Below are positions 9,205 through 21,069 of a DNA stretch of 64,000 nt, one piece after another. This stretch comes from Pseudoduganella lurida (lineage in GTDB: Bacteria; Pseudomonadota; Gammaproteobacteria; Burkholderiales; Burkholderiaceae_D). The notes below the pieces were generated by a model, which ran no database searches, was not told where the DNA came from, and saw only the letters and a list, made by a program, of their open reading frames with translations. Positions within the stretch are counted from its first letter, which is position 1. Every line of letters starts with the position of its first letter. The position numbers were made by a program, and so were the translations under genes. The DNA is taken from NCBI RefSeq assembly GCF_007830455.1, contig NZ_VLLB01000001.1:434001-498000 (forward strand). Direction: 5' to 3'.

Positions 9205-10974
9205 ATGCTGTCCAGTTCCATCACCCCGCCCGGCGCCGAGCGGCATGCCATCGACGGCATGCTCGAAGAGGCCGGCGACATCGTCTTCCGTCTCGATGCG
9301 GCCGGGAGGATCCGCTTCGCCAGCCGCCGCGCCGCCGCGCTGATCGGCGAGGCGCAGCCACTGCACGACGTGGCGCTGGCGACGTTCCTGAGCGAGCTCG
9401 ACCAGGCTCCCCTGAAGGCCGCGCTGGCGCAACTGCCGGACACGGGCGTGGGCCGGCTGGACGTGCGCGTACAGGCAGGCGAGCGGGACGTCCCCTTCGA
9501 ACTGCGGCTGTCCACCTACCCGGCGGCGGACGGCAACCTCGAACTGCTGGCCATCGGCCGCGACCTGACGGCCCAGCTGTCGACCGAACAGCGGCTGCGC
9601 CACCTGGCCACGCACGATGCGCTGACGGACCTGCCGAACCGCCTGCTGCTGTCCGACCGCATCCGCATGACGATTGCCCAGTCGCGCCGTTCCGGCCAGG
9701 GCTTCTCGGTGGCCACGATCGGCCTGGACGGCTTCAAGAAGGTCAACGATGGCCTGGGCCATCCGGCCGGCGACGCGCTGCTGAAACTGGCCGCGGCGCG
9801 CCTGCGCAAGACCCTGCGCGACAGCGACACGCTGGCCCGCACCGGCGGCGACGAATTCGTGGCCGTGCTCCCCGGCACCTTCACCGAGCAGCAGATCCGC
9901 CTCGTCACGGGGCGCCTGCTGGCCACGCTGCAGGCGCCGTTCGAGATCGGCGAGCACACCATCCACGTGGGCGCGTCGATCGGCGTTTCCGTCTATCCGC
10001 AGCATGCCGAGGACGAAGTGCGCCTCGTGGCGCTGGCCGATGCGGCGCTGTCGCGCGCCAAGGAAACCGGCAAGGCGCGATGCGTCGTCTACAGCGCACG
10101 CCACAGCACGCCCGCCGAACACGATATCTCGCTGGAGGCGGCCATGTTCCAGGCCGTGCGCGAAGGCGAATTCATGCTCTACTACCAGCCGATCGTCGAT
10201 GCCCGCACGCGCGAGATCGAAGGCTTCGAAACGCTGATGCGCTGGAAGCATCCGACGCTGGGCATGGTACCGCCGGTGCGCTTCATCCCCATCGCCGAGA
10301 CGAATGGCCTGATCAACCTGCTGGGCGCCTGGGCGCTGAAGGCTGCCTGCGTTCAGCTGAAGCAGTTCGAGGAGGCGGCGCAGCGGCCCCTGTACATCTC
10401 CGTCAACATCAGCCCGCGCCAGTTCCGCAACGACAGATTCCTCGACGTGCTGGACGACGCGCTGGCCTTTTCCGGCGTGTCGGGCGCGCAGCTCGTGCTC
10501 GAGATCACCGAGGGGACCCTGATGATCGATCCCGCCCATGCCGAAACCATCCTCGCCAAGATGGCCGAGCGGCGCGCCCGCATCGCCATCGACGACTTCG
10601 GCACCGGTTATTCCTCGCTGGCGTACCTGAAGCGCTTCCCGATCTCCGTGCTGAAGATCGACCGCGCCTTCATCCGCGACCTGCCGGCATCGCAGAAGGA
10701 CGGCGCCATCTGCAACGCCGTGCTCGACCTGGCCAAGCACCTGTCGCTGTCGGTGGTGGCCGAAGGCGTGGAGACGGAAGCGCAGCTGGCCTACCTGAAC
10801 GAACGGGGCTGCCAGTACGTGCAGGGCTACCTGACGGGCAAGCCGATGGCCGCCAACGTGGCGGTCGCCGCGCTGACCGAACGGCACTACGAAGACGTGA
10901 TGCGCGCCGCGGACGTGCCGGCCGGCGTGGCGGGACCGGCACGGCACGAACCCCAGCTGCGGGCGGTCCGATGA
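9205..10974 (+). CDS. GGDEF-EAL cyclic-di-GMP signalling protein with PAS-like N-terminus
   Basis: A 589-residue cytosolic protein. Residues ~10-130 look like a PAS sensor (EAGDIVFRLDAAGRIRFAS). The GGDEF domain keeps an intact active site (RTGGDEF) and an inhibitory RxxD site four residues upstream (RDSD). The EAL domain reads ETL where EAL is usual, but keeps the metal and catalytic residues (VNISPRQF, LEITEG, IDDFGTGYSS, LKIDRAF, AEGVET). Both synthesis and breakdown of c-di-GMP are therefore possible. The start used is the ATG before the PAS homology. The stop overlaps the HDOD gene start (ATGA), so the two form a signalling operon. Confidence 0.9.
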   Translation: MLSSSITPPGAERHAIDGMLEEAGDIVFRLDAAGRIRFASRRAAALIGEAQPLHDVALATFLSELDQAPLKAALAQLPDTGVGRLDVRVQAGERDVPFELRLSTYPAADGNLELLAIGRDLTAQLSTEQRLRHLATHDALTDLPNRLLLSDRIRMTIAQSRRSGQGFSVATIGLDGFKKVNDGLGHPAGDALLKLAAARLRKTLRDSDTLARTGGDEFVAVLPGTFTEQQIRLVTGRLLATLQAPFEIGEHTIHVGASIGVSVYPQHAEDEVRLVALADAALSRAKETGKARCVVYSARHSTPAEHDISLEAAMFQAVREGEFMLYYQPIVDARTREIEGFETLMRWKHPTLGMVPPVRFIPIAETNGLINLLGAWALKAACVQLKQFEEAAQRPLYISVNISPRQFRNDRFLDVLDDALAFSGVSGAQLVLEITEGTLMIDPAHAETILAKMAERRARIAIDDFGTGYSSLAYLKRFPISVLKIDRAFIRDLPASQKDGAICNAVLDLAKHLSLSVVAEGVETEAQLAYLNERGCQYVQGYLTGKPMAANVAVAALTERHYEDVMRAADVPAGVAGPARHEPQLRAVR

Positions 10975-12470
10975 GCGATTCCTTCCTTCCCGCCGGCGCC
11001 GCCGGCCGCCAGACCCTTGCGCTGCTGTGGGAGCGCACGCGCCGCCAGGGCGACATGCCCGCCTTCGCCAAGGCCATCGCCGCCGTGCTGGGCGCCATGC
11101 GGGGCGAGGACGACAGCCAGTTCAGCATGACGGAAACGGTGCTGTCGGATCCCGTGCTGACCAACAAGGTGCTGCGTCTCGCGAACAGCAGCATGTACGC
11201 GGCCTTCGGCCAGCACGTCAACACGGTCTCGAAAGCGGTGCTGGTGCTGGGCACCGAGGCGATCGGCCACCTGGCGCTGGGCCTGAAGCTGGTCGAGGAA
11301 CTGACGGCCGGCGCGCCGGAATCGACGCACGCCCACATCGAGATGGAAAAGGCCGTGCTGGCCGGCCTGCTGGCGCGCGAGCTGGCCACGCTGGCGCACA
11401 GTCCGCAGACGGAGGAAGCCGTGGTCTGCTCGATGCTGCACACGCTGGGCCGCATGATGGTGACGTTCTACCTGCCGGAACAATGGGCGGCGCTGCAGGC
11501 CCATGGCGGCGCCGGCAACGAGGATGCCGCAGCGCCCGCCGTGCTGGGGATTTCGCTGGCCGACATCGGCCTGGCCACCGCGGGACGCTGGGGCCTGCCG
11601 CGCAACCTGCTGGCCGGCATGCGGACGGTCGAACCGGACGAACTGGAACACGGCGACGTGAAGCCGGTCGGCACGGACTGGGTGGCCGGCGTGGCCACGC
11701 TGGCGCGCCGCTGCGCCGCCTCGCTGTGGAACGACGACGAAGCCGGCGCCGCCGAAGTCGAGCGTGTGGCGCAGGCCTATGCACCGATGCTGGGGTTGCA
11801 GATGGACCTGGTGCGGGCGGCCATCGAGGGCGCCCGCGAGGCCGCCGTCGACGACCTGACGATCGCGCCCCTGTCGAAACCGGCCGAACGCCGCGCCAAG
11901 GCGCTGGCCCAGACGCGCCAGCGCGCCGCCGGCAACCGCGTCCTGCTGAGCGGCCTGGCCGACATGCGCGGCATGGTGGCCACCGCCAGCCCGAGCCAGA
12001 TGGTCTCGGTGGCGCTGGAAACCGTGTTCAAGGGACTCGATTTCTCGCGCGCCGTGGCATTCGTGCGCAACCGCCGCGAAGGCCGCTACGTGGCGCGCAT
12101 GTGCTTCGGCGACGCCAAGGAACATCTGGCCAACATGTCGTTCGACGATGCCTACGAGCCGAACGTATTCCATGCGGCGCTCAACAGCGACCGCGTGATC
12201 TTCATCGAGAATGCGCGCGACCCGAAGTTCGCCGCCAAGCTGCCGGAATGGTGGCGCTCCACGCTGGCCGAGGCACGCAGCTTCGTGATCCTGCCGCTGT
12301 CGTCGAACGGCCAGCCGGCCGGCTTCCTGTATGGCGACTGGGACGAAACGTTCCCGCCGATCCAGCTGTCGCAAACGGAATTCGCGCTGCTCAACGACCT
12401 GCGTGCGCTGGTGGTGCGGGCCGTCGAACGCCGCCACCGCACGGAAATGGAAAACAACCGCGCAGCCTGA
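10971..12470 (+). CDS. HDOD domain protein with C-terminal GAF domain
   Basis: A 499-residue protein. The first ~210 residues are an HDOD domain, an HD-related output domain without the catalytic HD pair, seen here in SDPVLTNKVLRLANSSMYA and SKAVLVLGTEAI. Residues ~305-490 resemble a GAF ligand-binding domain (FSRAVAFVRNRREGRYVAR, FVILPLSSNGQPAGFLYGD). HDOD proteins commonly work in signalling with c-di-GMP enzymes and histidine kinases. The 4-bp overlap with the GGDEF-EAL gene supports joint function here. Convergent with aroC. Confidence 0.9.
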   Translation: MSDSFLPAGAAGRQTLALLWERTRRQGDMPAFAKAIAAVLGAMRGEDDSQFSMTETVLSDPVLTNKVLRLANSSMYAAFGQHVNTVSKAVLVLGTEAIGHLALGLKLVEELTAGAPESTHAHIEMEKAVLAGLLARELATLAHSPQTEEAVVCSMLHTLGRMMVTFYLPEQWAALQAHGGAGNEDAAAPAVLGISLADIGLATAGRWGLPRNLLAGMRTVEPDELEHGDVKPVGTDWVAGVATLARRCAASLWNDDEAGAAEVERVAQAYAPMLGLQMDLVRAAIEGAREAAVDDLTIAPLSKPAERRAKALAQTRQRAAGNRVLLSGLADMRGMVATASPSQMVSVALETVFKGLDFSRAVAFVRNRREGRYVARMCFGDAKEHLANMSFDDAYEPNVFHAALNSDRVIFIENARDPKFAAKLPEWWRSTLAEARSFVILPLSSNGQPAGFLYGDWDETFPPIQLSQTEFALLNDLRALVVRAVERRHRTEMENNRAA

Positions 12471-12492
12471 AGACCCGGCCGGCATGGCAGGA

Positions 12493-12509
12493 GGCGCGTC
12501 CAGCGCGCC
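12493..12509. terminator. Weak hairpin between convergent HDOD gene and aroC
   Basis: GGCGCG-TCCAG-CGCGCC forms a 6-bp GC stem in the 45-bp gap between two converging genes. No clear T-run follows on either strand, so termination is uncertain. Confidence 0.35.
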
Positions 12510-12515
12510 GCCATC

Positions 12516-13622
12516 CTACTTGCCCAGGCGGGCGATATCCGGCGTGGCCACGTGCACGTCGCCACACTGGGCGCGGTGCATCAGCGCGTGATCGATCAGC
12601 ACCAGCGCCAGCATCGCCTCGGCGATCGGCGTGGCGCGGATACCGACACAGGGATCGTGCCGGCCGAACGTTTCCACCGTCACGGGCTGGCCGGCGCGGT
12701 CGATCGACTGGCGCGGCGTGCGGATCGACGAGGTGGGCTTGATGGCGATCGACACCGTGATGTCCTGGCCCGTCGAGATGCCGCCCAGCACGCCGCCGGC
12801 ATGGTTGCTGCCGAAGCCCTGCAGCGTGAGCTCGTCGCCATGCTCGGAACCGCGCTGGGCGACCGAAGCGAAGCCGGCGCCGATCTCCACCCCCTTCACC
12901 GCGTTAATGCCCATCATCGCGTAGGCGATGTCGGCATCGAGCTTGTCGTAGATCGGCTGGCCCAGGCCCACTGGCACGTTCCTTGCCACCACGTCGATGC
13001 GCGCGCCGATCGAGTCGCCGGCCTTGCGCAACTCGTCCATATAGGTTTCCATGCGCTCGATCAGGTCCGCATCGGCCGTGGCCGCGAAGAACGGGTTCGA
13101 CGGCACGTGCGCGAAATCCTGGAACGGCACGTCGATGTCGCCCAGCTGGCGCATGCAGCCCGCGAACTCGGTGCCGTACTGCTCCTTCAGCCATTTCTTG
13201 GCGATCGCCGCGGCGCCGACCACGGGCGCCGTCAGCCGCGCCGAGGAACGGCCGCCGCCGCGCGGATCGCGCACGCCATACTTGTGCCAGTAGGTGTAGT
13301 CGGCATGGCCGGGACGGAAGCTGTCCGCGATATTGCCGTAGTCCTTGCTGCGCTGGTCCTCGTTGCGGATCAGCAGCGCGATCGGCGTGCCGGTCGTGAC
13401 GCCTTCGTAGACGCCGGACAGGATCTGCACCGCATCCGGTTCCTGGCGCTGGGTGACATGGCGCGAGGTACCGGGACGGCGGCGGTCCAGCTCCGGCTGG
13501 ATATCGGCTTCGGACAGCGCCAGGCCGGGCGGGCAGCCGTCGATCACGCAGCCGATGGCCGGTCCGTGCGATTCGCCAAAAGTCGTTACCGTGAACAGCT
13601 TGCCAAATGAATTACCGGACAT
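12516..13622 (-). CDS. aroC: Chorismate synthase
   Basis: Converts 5-enolpyruvylshikimate-3-phosphate to chorismate with reduced FMN, the last common step of aromatic biosynthesis. The 368-residue length is normal. The protein begins [20 protein letters not shown] and keeps the signature blocks [20 protein letters not shown] and [24 protein letters not shown]. The catalytic His of GESHG is intact. It is monocistronic as far as can be seen and converges with the HDOD gene. Confidence 0.98.
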   Translation of the reverse strand: MSGNSFGKLFTVTTFGESHGPAIGCVIDGCPPGLALSEADIQPELDRRRPGTSRHVTQRQEPDAVQILSGVYEGVTTGTPIALLIRNEDQRSKDYGNIADSFRPGHADYTYWHKYGVRDPRGGGRSSARLTAPVVGAAAIAKKWLKEQYGTEFAGCMRQLGDIDVPFQDFAHVPSNPFFAATADADLIERMETYMDELRKAGDSIGARIDVVARNVPVGLGQPIYDKLDADIAYAMMGINAVKGVEIGAGFASVAQRGSEHGDELTLQGFGSNHAGGVLGGISTGQDITVSIAIKPTSSIRTPRQSIDRAGQPVTVETFGRHDPCVGIRATPIAEAMLALVLIDHALMHRAQCGDVHVATPDIARLGK

Positions 13623-13786
13623 GATGACCTGAAGGAGCGGGAGAAACCGGCAATTTTACCCTTTTGGCATCGATGCGGCCAGCGCCCGGCGCCGCGGCCG
13701 CCGCACGGGCTGCACCTGGCACAACATACTCGGCAATAAAGCACTCCACGGCAACGATTCTTGTGAGAAATTCATTGCCGTCGCTT

Positions 13787-13792
13787 TATAAT
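13787..13792 (+). promoter_or_regulatory. Candidate -10 for the REC-GGDEF-EAL gene
   Basis: An exact TATAAT lies 82 bp upstream of the start codon; the best -35 (TTGTGA) is 20 bp away, longer than ideal. No gene is seen in the rest of the 13623-13873 gap. Confidence 0.4.
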
Positions 13793-13873
13793 CACTTCGC
13801 TGGCAAACGAGCAATCCGCAATCTATCCGCTATATACTGGGTACGGGAAACGGCCCATTCTGGAGAAGGACGC

Positions 13874-16114
13874 ATGCCCCCATCGATCACGCCCCCCGTC
13901 GCGCAGGCGCCGGAGCCGGACGATCTCGTGTTCCTGGACGAGCCGTCGGCGCCCCTGGCAGGCGCCGCGCCCCATGCCGTCTGGCGCGTGATGATCATCG
14001 ATGACGACGAAGACGTGCACTCGACCACCACCTTCGCGCTGGGCAACCTGGACATGCAGGGCCGCCCGCTGGAATTCGTGCACGCCTACTCCGCCGCCGA
14101 GGCGCGCGACAAGCTGCAGCACGAGCGGGACATCGCCGTCATCCTGCTGGACGTGGTGATGGAGCACGACGATGCCGGCCTGCACCTGGTGCGCCACATC
14201 CGTGAAACCCTCAGGCTGGCGGACGTGCGCATCATCCTGCGCACCGGCCAGCCCGGCTACGCGCCCGAAATCGATGCCATCCGCGATTTCGACATCAACG
14301 ACTACAAGACCAAGTCCGAACTCACCCGCATCAAGCTGTACACCACCGTCACGGCGGCCATCCGTTCCTACGAACAGATCTGCCGCATCAGTGCCAGCCA
14401 CCGGGGGCTGAACCGGATCGTCCAGGCCAGCACGTCGATGATGTCGCTGCACGGCGTCCGCAGCTTCGCGGCCGGCGCGCTGGACGAGGCAGCGGCGCTG
14501 CTGGACCAGCCCGCGTGCGGCCTGCTGTGCGCGGAAGGCACGGACGGCATGGACGTGATCGCCGCCTGCGGCCCCTGGGCCCGCCGCGAGGGCAGCCGCT
14601 TCGGCGCCGGCGGCGACAGCATGCCGCCCCTGCTGGCGCGCGCGCTGGCCGAGCGGCGCAACCTGTACGACGACGATGCGGTGGCGCTCAACCTGTCCGG
14701 CAAGACACGCCGCGCGTTCGGCGCCCTGCTGGGCGTAACGCGCCGGCCGTCGGACCTGGAGCAGCGGCTGCTGGACGTGTTCGCCGCCAATGTCTCCGTC
14801 GGCCTCGACAACGTCGAGCTGATGACGCACCTGCACGATGCGGCGTTCTACGACACGCTCTCGAAGCTGCCCAACCGCACGCGCCTGATCGAGCTGCTCG
14901 ATGCCACGCTGGCCAGCCCGGCGCGCCGGGAAGCCACGCTGTGCCTCGTCGACCTGGACCACTTCGCCGAAACGAACGACGCGCTGGGCCACGAATTCGG
15001 CGACATGCTGCTGGCCGCCGTGGCGGGCCGACTGCAGGACAGCCTGGACCGCCAGGCCACCGTGGCGCGCATCGGCGGCGACATCTTCTGCGTGCTGGGC
15101 GACGCGATCCAGGTCCACCCGGGCGGCATCCTGGCGCTGTTCAACCAGCCCTTCGACATCGAAGGCCAGACCGTGCAGGTCACGGCGACCTTGGGCCTGG
15201 TGCGGCTGGCGGAACACGACGGCAGCGGCACCGATGCGCTGAAGGATGCCGACATCGCCCTCAAGCGCGCCAAGACCCAGCAGCGCTCCGGCCACTTCTA
15301 TTTCACGCGCAGCATGGGCGTGGAGATCCGCGAGCGGGTGCGCATGATGCACGCGCTGCGCTCCGCCTTCAGCAAGCACGAGCTGTTCCTGATGTACCAG
15401 CCGCAGATGGACCTGACGACACGCCGGCCGGTCGGCGCCGAGGCGCTGCTGCGCTGGCGCACGGCGGACGGCAAGTTCGTCTCGCCGGACCGCTTCATCC
15501 CCATCGCGGAATATTCGGGCCTGATCATCGACATCGGCGAATGGGTGCTGCGCACCGCCTGCGCCGAGCTGGTACGGCTGCGCGCCGCGGGGCACGAGGA
15601 TTTCACCATGTCCGTCAACGTCTCGCAGGTGCAGTTCCGCCACCCGCAGTTCCTCCCGATGCTGCGGCGCGCACTGCAGGACACGGGCGCGCCGCCGCAC
15701 TTCCTCGAGCTGGAGATCACCGAATCGATGGCGATGGAGGAGCCGGACCTGCTGGCCCAGATGCTGGCACAGGTGAAGGAAACCGGCGTGCACATCGCCA
15801 TCGACGATTTCGGCACCGGCTTCTCGTCGCTGTCGCACCTGCAGCGGCTGCGCGTGGACCGGCTGAAGATCGACCGCGCGTTCGTCACCGAGATCACCGG
15901 TTCCTCGCGGGGCAGCAGCATCGCCGAGATGGTGATCCAGCTGGGGCGCAACCTGGGGCTGTCGATCGTGGCGGAAGGCGTGGAGGACGAGCGGCAGGCC
16001 CAGGTGCTGTACCACCTCGGCTGCCCGCTGGCGCAGGGTTTCCTGTTCGCCCGGCCGATGGCGGCCGGCGAACTGGAAGAATGGCTGCGCGGCGAAGAAG
16101 CCCGGCGGGCCTAG
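13874..16114 (+). CDS. Response regulator with DUF3369-like, degenerate GGDEF and EAL domains
   Basis: A 746-residue protein. Residues ~37-150 are a receiver domain with phosphoacceptor Asp93 (ILLDVVM), acidic pair IDDDED and Lys in DYKTKSE. A GAF-like middle part (DUF3369 type, ~180-350) follows. The GGDEF domain is degenerate: GGDIF replaces GGDEF and the RxxD site is missing, so cyclase activity is unlikely. The EAL domain is complete (GAEALLRW, VNVSQVQF, LEITES, IDDFGTGFSS, LKIDRAF, AEGVED). The protein is best read as a phosphorylation-controlled c-di-GMP phosphodiesterase. The start has GGAGAAGG upstream. No partner kinase is adjacent. Confidence 0.92.
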   Translation: MPPSITPPVAQAPEPDDLVFLDEPSAPLAGAAPHAVWRVMIIDDDEDVHSTTTFALGNLDMQGRPLEFVHAYSAAEARDKLQHERDIAVILLDVVMEHDDAGLHLVRHIRETLRLADVRIILRTGQPGYAPEIDAIRDFDINDYKTKSELTRIKLYTTVTAAIRSYEQICRISASHRGLNRIVQASTSMMSLHGVRSFAAGALDEAAALLDQPACGLLCAEGTDGMDVIAACGPWARREGSRFGAGGDSMPPLLARALAERRNLYDDDAVALNLSGKTRRAFGALLGVTRRPSDLEQRLLDVFAANVSVGLDNVELMTHLHDAAFYDTLSKLPNRTRLIELLDATLASPARREATLCLVDLDHFAETNDALGHEFGDMLLAAVAGRLQDSLDRQATVARIGGDIFCVLGDAIQVHPGGILALFNQPFDIEGQTVQVTATLGLVRLAEHDGSGTDALKDADIALKRAKTQQRSGHFYFTRSMGVEIRERVRMMHALRSAFSKHELFLMYQPQMDLTTRRPVGAEALLRWRTADGKFVSPDRFIPIAEYSGLIIDIGEWVLRTACAELVRLRAAGHEDFTMSVNVSQVQFRHPQFLPMLRRALQDTGAPPHFLELEITESMAMEEPDLLAQMLAQVKETGVHIAIDDFGTGFSSLSHLQRLRVDRLKIDRAFVTEITGSSRGSSIAEMVIQLGRNLGLSIVAEGVEDERQAQVLYHLGCPLAQGFLFARPMAAGELEEWLRGEEARRA

Positions 16115-16139
16115 TGCCAGCGCAGCGCGGCGTTCGTGT

Positions 16140-16601
16140 TCAGTGCGCGCGGTCGGCCGCTTCGTCCTCGGCGGGCCAGTCGCGGATATAGGCCTTGAGC
16201 ATGCGGTTCTCGAAGCTCTGCGCTTCCAGCACGGCACGCGCCACGTCGTAGAACGAGATCACGCCAAGCAGCGTCTTGGCGTTCATCACCGGCAGGTAGC
16301 GCGCGTGCTTCTCCAGCATGATGCGGCGCACCTCGTTCACATCGGTATCCGGCGTGACGGTGATCGGGTGGTCGTCCATGTGCCGGCGCACGGTACCGCC
16401 GCCGATCGTGCCTTCGTTGGCGTGCAGCGCCTTGAGCACCTCGCGGAACGTCAGCATGCCCACCAGGTCGCCGTATTCCATCACGACGAGCGAGCCGATG
16501 TCCTTCTCGGCCATCGTGTTGGCCGCTTCCACCAGCGGCTGGTCCGGGGTGATCGTGTAAAGGATGTTGCCCTTCACTTGAAGGATTTCTGAGACTTTCA
16601 T
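16140..16601 (-). CDS. CBS-pair domain protein
   Basis: A 153-residue protein consisting of two CBS motifs in tandem (Bateman module): one around DQPLVEAANTMAEKDIGSLVVME, the second around DTDVNEVRRIMLEKHARYLPVMN. Stand-alone CBS pairs bind adenosine nucleotides and act as energy or redox sensors for partner proteins. The partner is not evident. The start at MKVSEILQVKG fits the family; a longer in-frame N-terminus is not conserved. It lies downstream of the YihY gene on the same strand, 187 bp away, so it is probably transcribed separately. Confidence 0.9.
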   Translation of the reverse strand: MKVSEILQVKGNILYTITPDQPLVEAANTMAEKDIGSLVVMEYGDLVGMLTFREVLKALHANEGTIGGGTVRRHMDDHPITVTPDTDVNEVRRIMLEKHARYLPVMNAKTLLGVISFYDVARAVLEAQSFENRMLKAYIRDWPAEDEAADRAH

Positions 16602-16681
16602 GGTGGCCGTCCTGTCCGCTGCTGCCGTGCAGCTCAATGAGTCGGATGCAAAGATGCGATGCAAATTCAAACGAGCAAATC

Positions 16682-16702
16682 GAACGCCGTGCGTTGGCGT
16701 TC
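16682..16702. terminator. Weak hairpin downstream of the YihY gene
   Basis: GAACGCC-GTGCGTT-GGCGTTC is a 7-bp stem in the 16602-16788 gap. There is no run of T after it. A direct repeat GATGCAAA (16645 and 16658) lies nearby. Nothing else is recognised in this gap. Confidence 0.3.
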
Positions 16703-16788
16703 AATCCCAGGTCATGGGGCAATGTAGCGTATGCCCGTCAAAAAAGCCAGCGCGCACGGGCAACGGGTGTGAGCGGGGCCACCGCGGA

Positions 16789-18818
<2,030 letters not shown>

Positions 18819-18819
<1 letters not shown>

Positions 18820-19232
18820 TGGCACGGGGCCGGCACAACCTCGCCTGGTGGGGCGCGCTGGCCAGCGTGGCCGTGCTGATCGCCTGGTGCCTGGCCTGGG
18901 AACTGGTGCTGGCGCCGCTCCATCCGGGCGGGTCCTGGCTGGCCCTGAAGGCGGCACCGCTGCTGTTTCCACTGATCGGCGTGATCAAGCGCGACCTGTA
19001 CACGCTGCAGTGGTCGTCGATGATGATCCTGGCCTACTTCACCGAAGGCGTGGTGCGCGGCTGGAGCGACAAGGCCATGCCGTGGCTGGGCTGGGGCGAG
19101 GCGGCGCTGGTGCTGGTGTTCTTCATCTGCGCGCTGTGGTACGTCCACCCGTACAAGCGCGCCGCGAAGAAGGCCGCGCAGGAGCTACTCGACAAGGTGG
19201 CGCGCGGCCGCAACGGCCAGGGATTCAAGTAA
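18819..19232 (+). CDS. DUF2069 membrane protein
   Basis: A 137-residue protein with four predicted membrane helices. It matches the DUF2069 family pattern, with the conserved LLFPLIGVIKRDLYTLQWSSMMILAYFTEG centre and a YVHPYKRAAKK end. The family has no known role. In proteobacteria it commonly sits next to wrbA, as here, where the start codon uses the last base of the wrbA stop. Confidence 0.88.
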
Positions 19233-19235
19233 GCC

Positions 19236-20642
19236 GTGAGCGCCTTCCTGGACAATTTACGGGCGATCGTCGGCACAGCGAACGTGCTGGACGGCCCGGC
19301 CGACATGGCGCCGTTCCTGCGCGACTGGCGCGGCCGGTACACGGGCCGCGCGCTGGCCGTGCTGCGGCCCGGCACCGTCGAGGAAGTGGCGGCACTGGTG
19401 CGGGCGTGTGTTGCGGCGGGCGTGCCGGTCGTCCCGCAAGGCGGCAACACGGGCCTGGTGCTGGGCAGCGTGCCCGATGGGCAGGGCAATGCCGTCGTGC
19501 TGTCGCTGGCGCGGCTGAACCGAGTGCGCGCCATCGACCCCGTGAACCGCACGATGACCGTCGATGCCGGCTGCATCCTGCAGAACGTGCAGGCGGCGGC
19601 AGCGGCTGCCGGCTGCCTGTTCCCGCTGTCGCTGGCATCCGAAGGCACCTGCACGATCGGCGGCAACCTGTCATCGAACGCGGGCGGCACGGGCGTTCTT
19701 CGCTACGGGAACGCGCGCGAACTGTGCCTGGGCCTGGAAGTGGTGACGGCGGCCGGCGACCTCTGGTCCGGCCTGACCGGCCTGCGCAAGGACAACACGG
19801 GATACGACCTGCGCGACCTGTTCATCGGCGCGGAAGGCACGCTGGGCATCATCACGGGCGCGGTGCTGAAACTGTATCCGGCGCCGAAAGCCTCGATCAC
19901 CGCACTGGCCGCATTGCGGTCGCCCGCGCAGGCATTGCAGCTGCTGTCGCTGGTCCAGGACCGCGCCGGCTCCAGCCTGACGGGCTTCGAACTGATGTCG
20001 GCCTACTGCCTGGCACTGGTGGCAAGACATTTTCCCGCGCTGCCGCGGCCGTTCGCGGCAACCCATCCCCAATACGTGCTGCTGGAGCTGTCCAGCAGCG
20101 AGTCCGAGGCGCACGCCGTCGGCCTGCTGGAATCGGCCGTGGGGGCCGCGCTGGAAGGCGGCATCATCGACGACGCCGTGGTGGCCACGAGCGAAGCGCA
20201 ATCGCGCGGCCTGTGGCAGGTGCGTGAACACATCTCGATGGCGCAGGCGGCGGAGGGCAAGAACATCAAGCACGACATCTCGCTGCCCGTCTCGCGCATC
20301 GCCGACTACATCGCCAGCACCGAACCGCGGTTGCAGGAAGCCTTTCCCGGCTGCCGGCTGGTGTGCTTCGGCCACCTGGGCGACGGCAACCTGCACTTCA
20401 ACGTGGCGCCGCCGTCCGGCATCGACAACGAAGCCTTCCTCGTCAACCAGGAGAAGGTCAACCGCGTGGTGCACGATGCGGTGGCGGCCTTCGGCGGCTC
20501 GATCTCGGCCGAACATGGCATCGGCGCGCTGAAACGCGAGGAGCTGGCGCGCTACAAGTCGCCCGTGGAACTGGCGCTGATGCGCGCCATCAAGCGCGCG
20601 CTCGATCCGCACAACCTGATGAACCCGGGGAAGATCCTGTGA
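19236..20642 (+). CDS. FAD-linked oxidase (GlcD/D-2-hydroxyacid dehydrogenase family)
   Basis: A 468-residue flavoenzyme of the VAO/PCMH fold that oxidises a D-2-hydroxy acid such as D-lactate, glycolate or D-2-hydroxyglutarate. The FAD-binding half shows VPQGGNTGL, NLSSNAGGTGVLRYGN and DLFIGAEGTLGIIT. The C-terminal half shows CFGHLGDGNLHFNV, with the metal-ligand His pair, and SAEHGIG. The substrate cannot be told from sequence. Translation starts at GTG three bases after the DUF2069 stop, and its stop overlaps the next GTG start. Confidence 0.92.
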   Translation: MSAFLDNLRAIVGTANVLDGPADMAPFLRDWRGRYTGRALAVLRPGTVEEVAALVRACVAAGVPVVPQGGNTGLVLGSVPDGQGNAVVLSLARLNRVRAIDPVNRTMTVDAGCILQNVQAAAAAAGCLFPLSLASEGTCTIGGNLSSNAGGTGVLRYGNARELCLGLEVVTAAGDLWSGLTGLRKDNTGYDLRDLFIGAEGTLGIITGAVLKLYPAPKASITALAALRSPAQALQLLSLVQDRAGSSLTGFELMSAYCLALVARHFPALPRPFAATHPQYVLLELSSSESEAHAVGLLESAVGAALEGGIIDDAVVATSEAQSRGLWQVREHISMAQAAEGKNIKHDISLPVSRIADYIASTEPRLQEAFPGCRLVCFGHLGDGNLHFNVAPPSGIDNEAFLVNQEKVNRVVHDAVAAFGGSISAEHGIGALKREELARYKSPVELALMRAIKRALDPHNLMNPGKIL

Positions 20643-21064
20643 ACCGCCTGCCCTTTCTGGTCGCCGCTTCGTTTGCCTTGCCCGTCCACGCGCAGATCTA
20701 CAAGTGCGCGCTGGAGGGCAAGCCCGTCACGTATTCGGAGGCGCCCTGCGAGCGTGGCCGGGAAACCGTGCTCGCCTCGCCGGCTGCGCCCGCGCCCGAT
20801 CGGGTGGCAATGGGCGAGCTGAAACGCCTGCAGGCCGAATCGAAGAAGCTGGAGAAGCAGCGGCTCGCGCAGGACGCGCGGCAGGACCGGGAAGATGCGG
20901 CGCGCCAGCGCATGGCCGCGCAAAAACGCCAGCGCTGCGACAAACTCAAGCTCGCGCAGAAGTGGGCCGAGGACGATGCCCGCCGCGCGTCGCCGCAAGC
21001 GGCGGAAGCAGCCAGGCTGCGTGCCCGGCGTGCCGGCGAGCGCCACGACGTCGAATGCGCGTAG
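20639..21064 (+). CDS. Exported DUF4124-domain protein
   Basis: A 141-residue secreted or periplasmic protein. The GTG start overlaps the previous stop (GTGA). Residues 1-18 form a signal peptide ending VHA. The mature part begins QIYKCALEGKPVTYSEAPC, a DUF4124 motif with its paired Cys. A long charged helix of Lys, Arg, Gln and Ala follows (~60-125), with two more Cys near the end. The family role is unknown. Confidence 0.8.
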   Translation: MNRLPFLVAASFALPVHAQIYKCALEGKPVTYSEAPCERGRETVLASPAAPAPDRVAMGELKRLQAESKKLEKQRLAQDARQDREDAARQRMAAQKRQRCDKLKLAQKWAEDDARRASPQAAEAARLRARRAGERHDVECA

Positions 21065-21069
21065 GTTCG

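Noticed and set aside
8973..12470. 1165-codon open frame on the plus strand
   Set aside because: Only its last part is real (the HDOD-GAF gene from 10971). The rest is Arg/Pro-rich shadow of the GGDEF-EAL gene in another frame.
13823..16237. 804-codon minus-strand frame
   Set aside because: Antisense of the REC-GGDEF-EAL gene, with no family resemblance.
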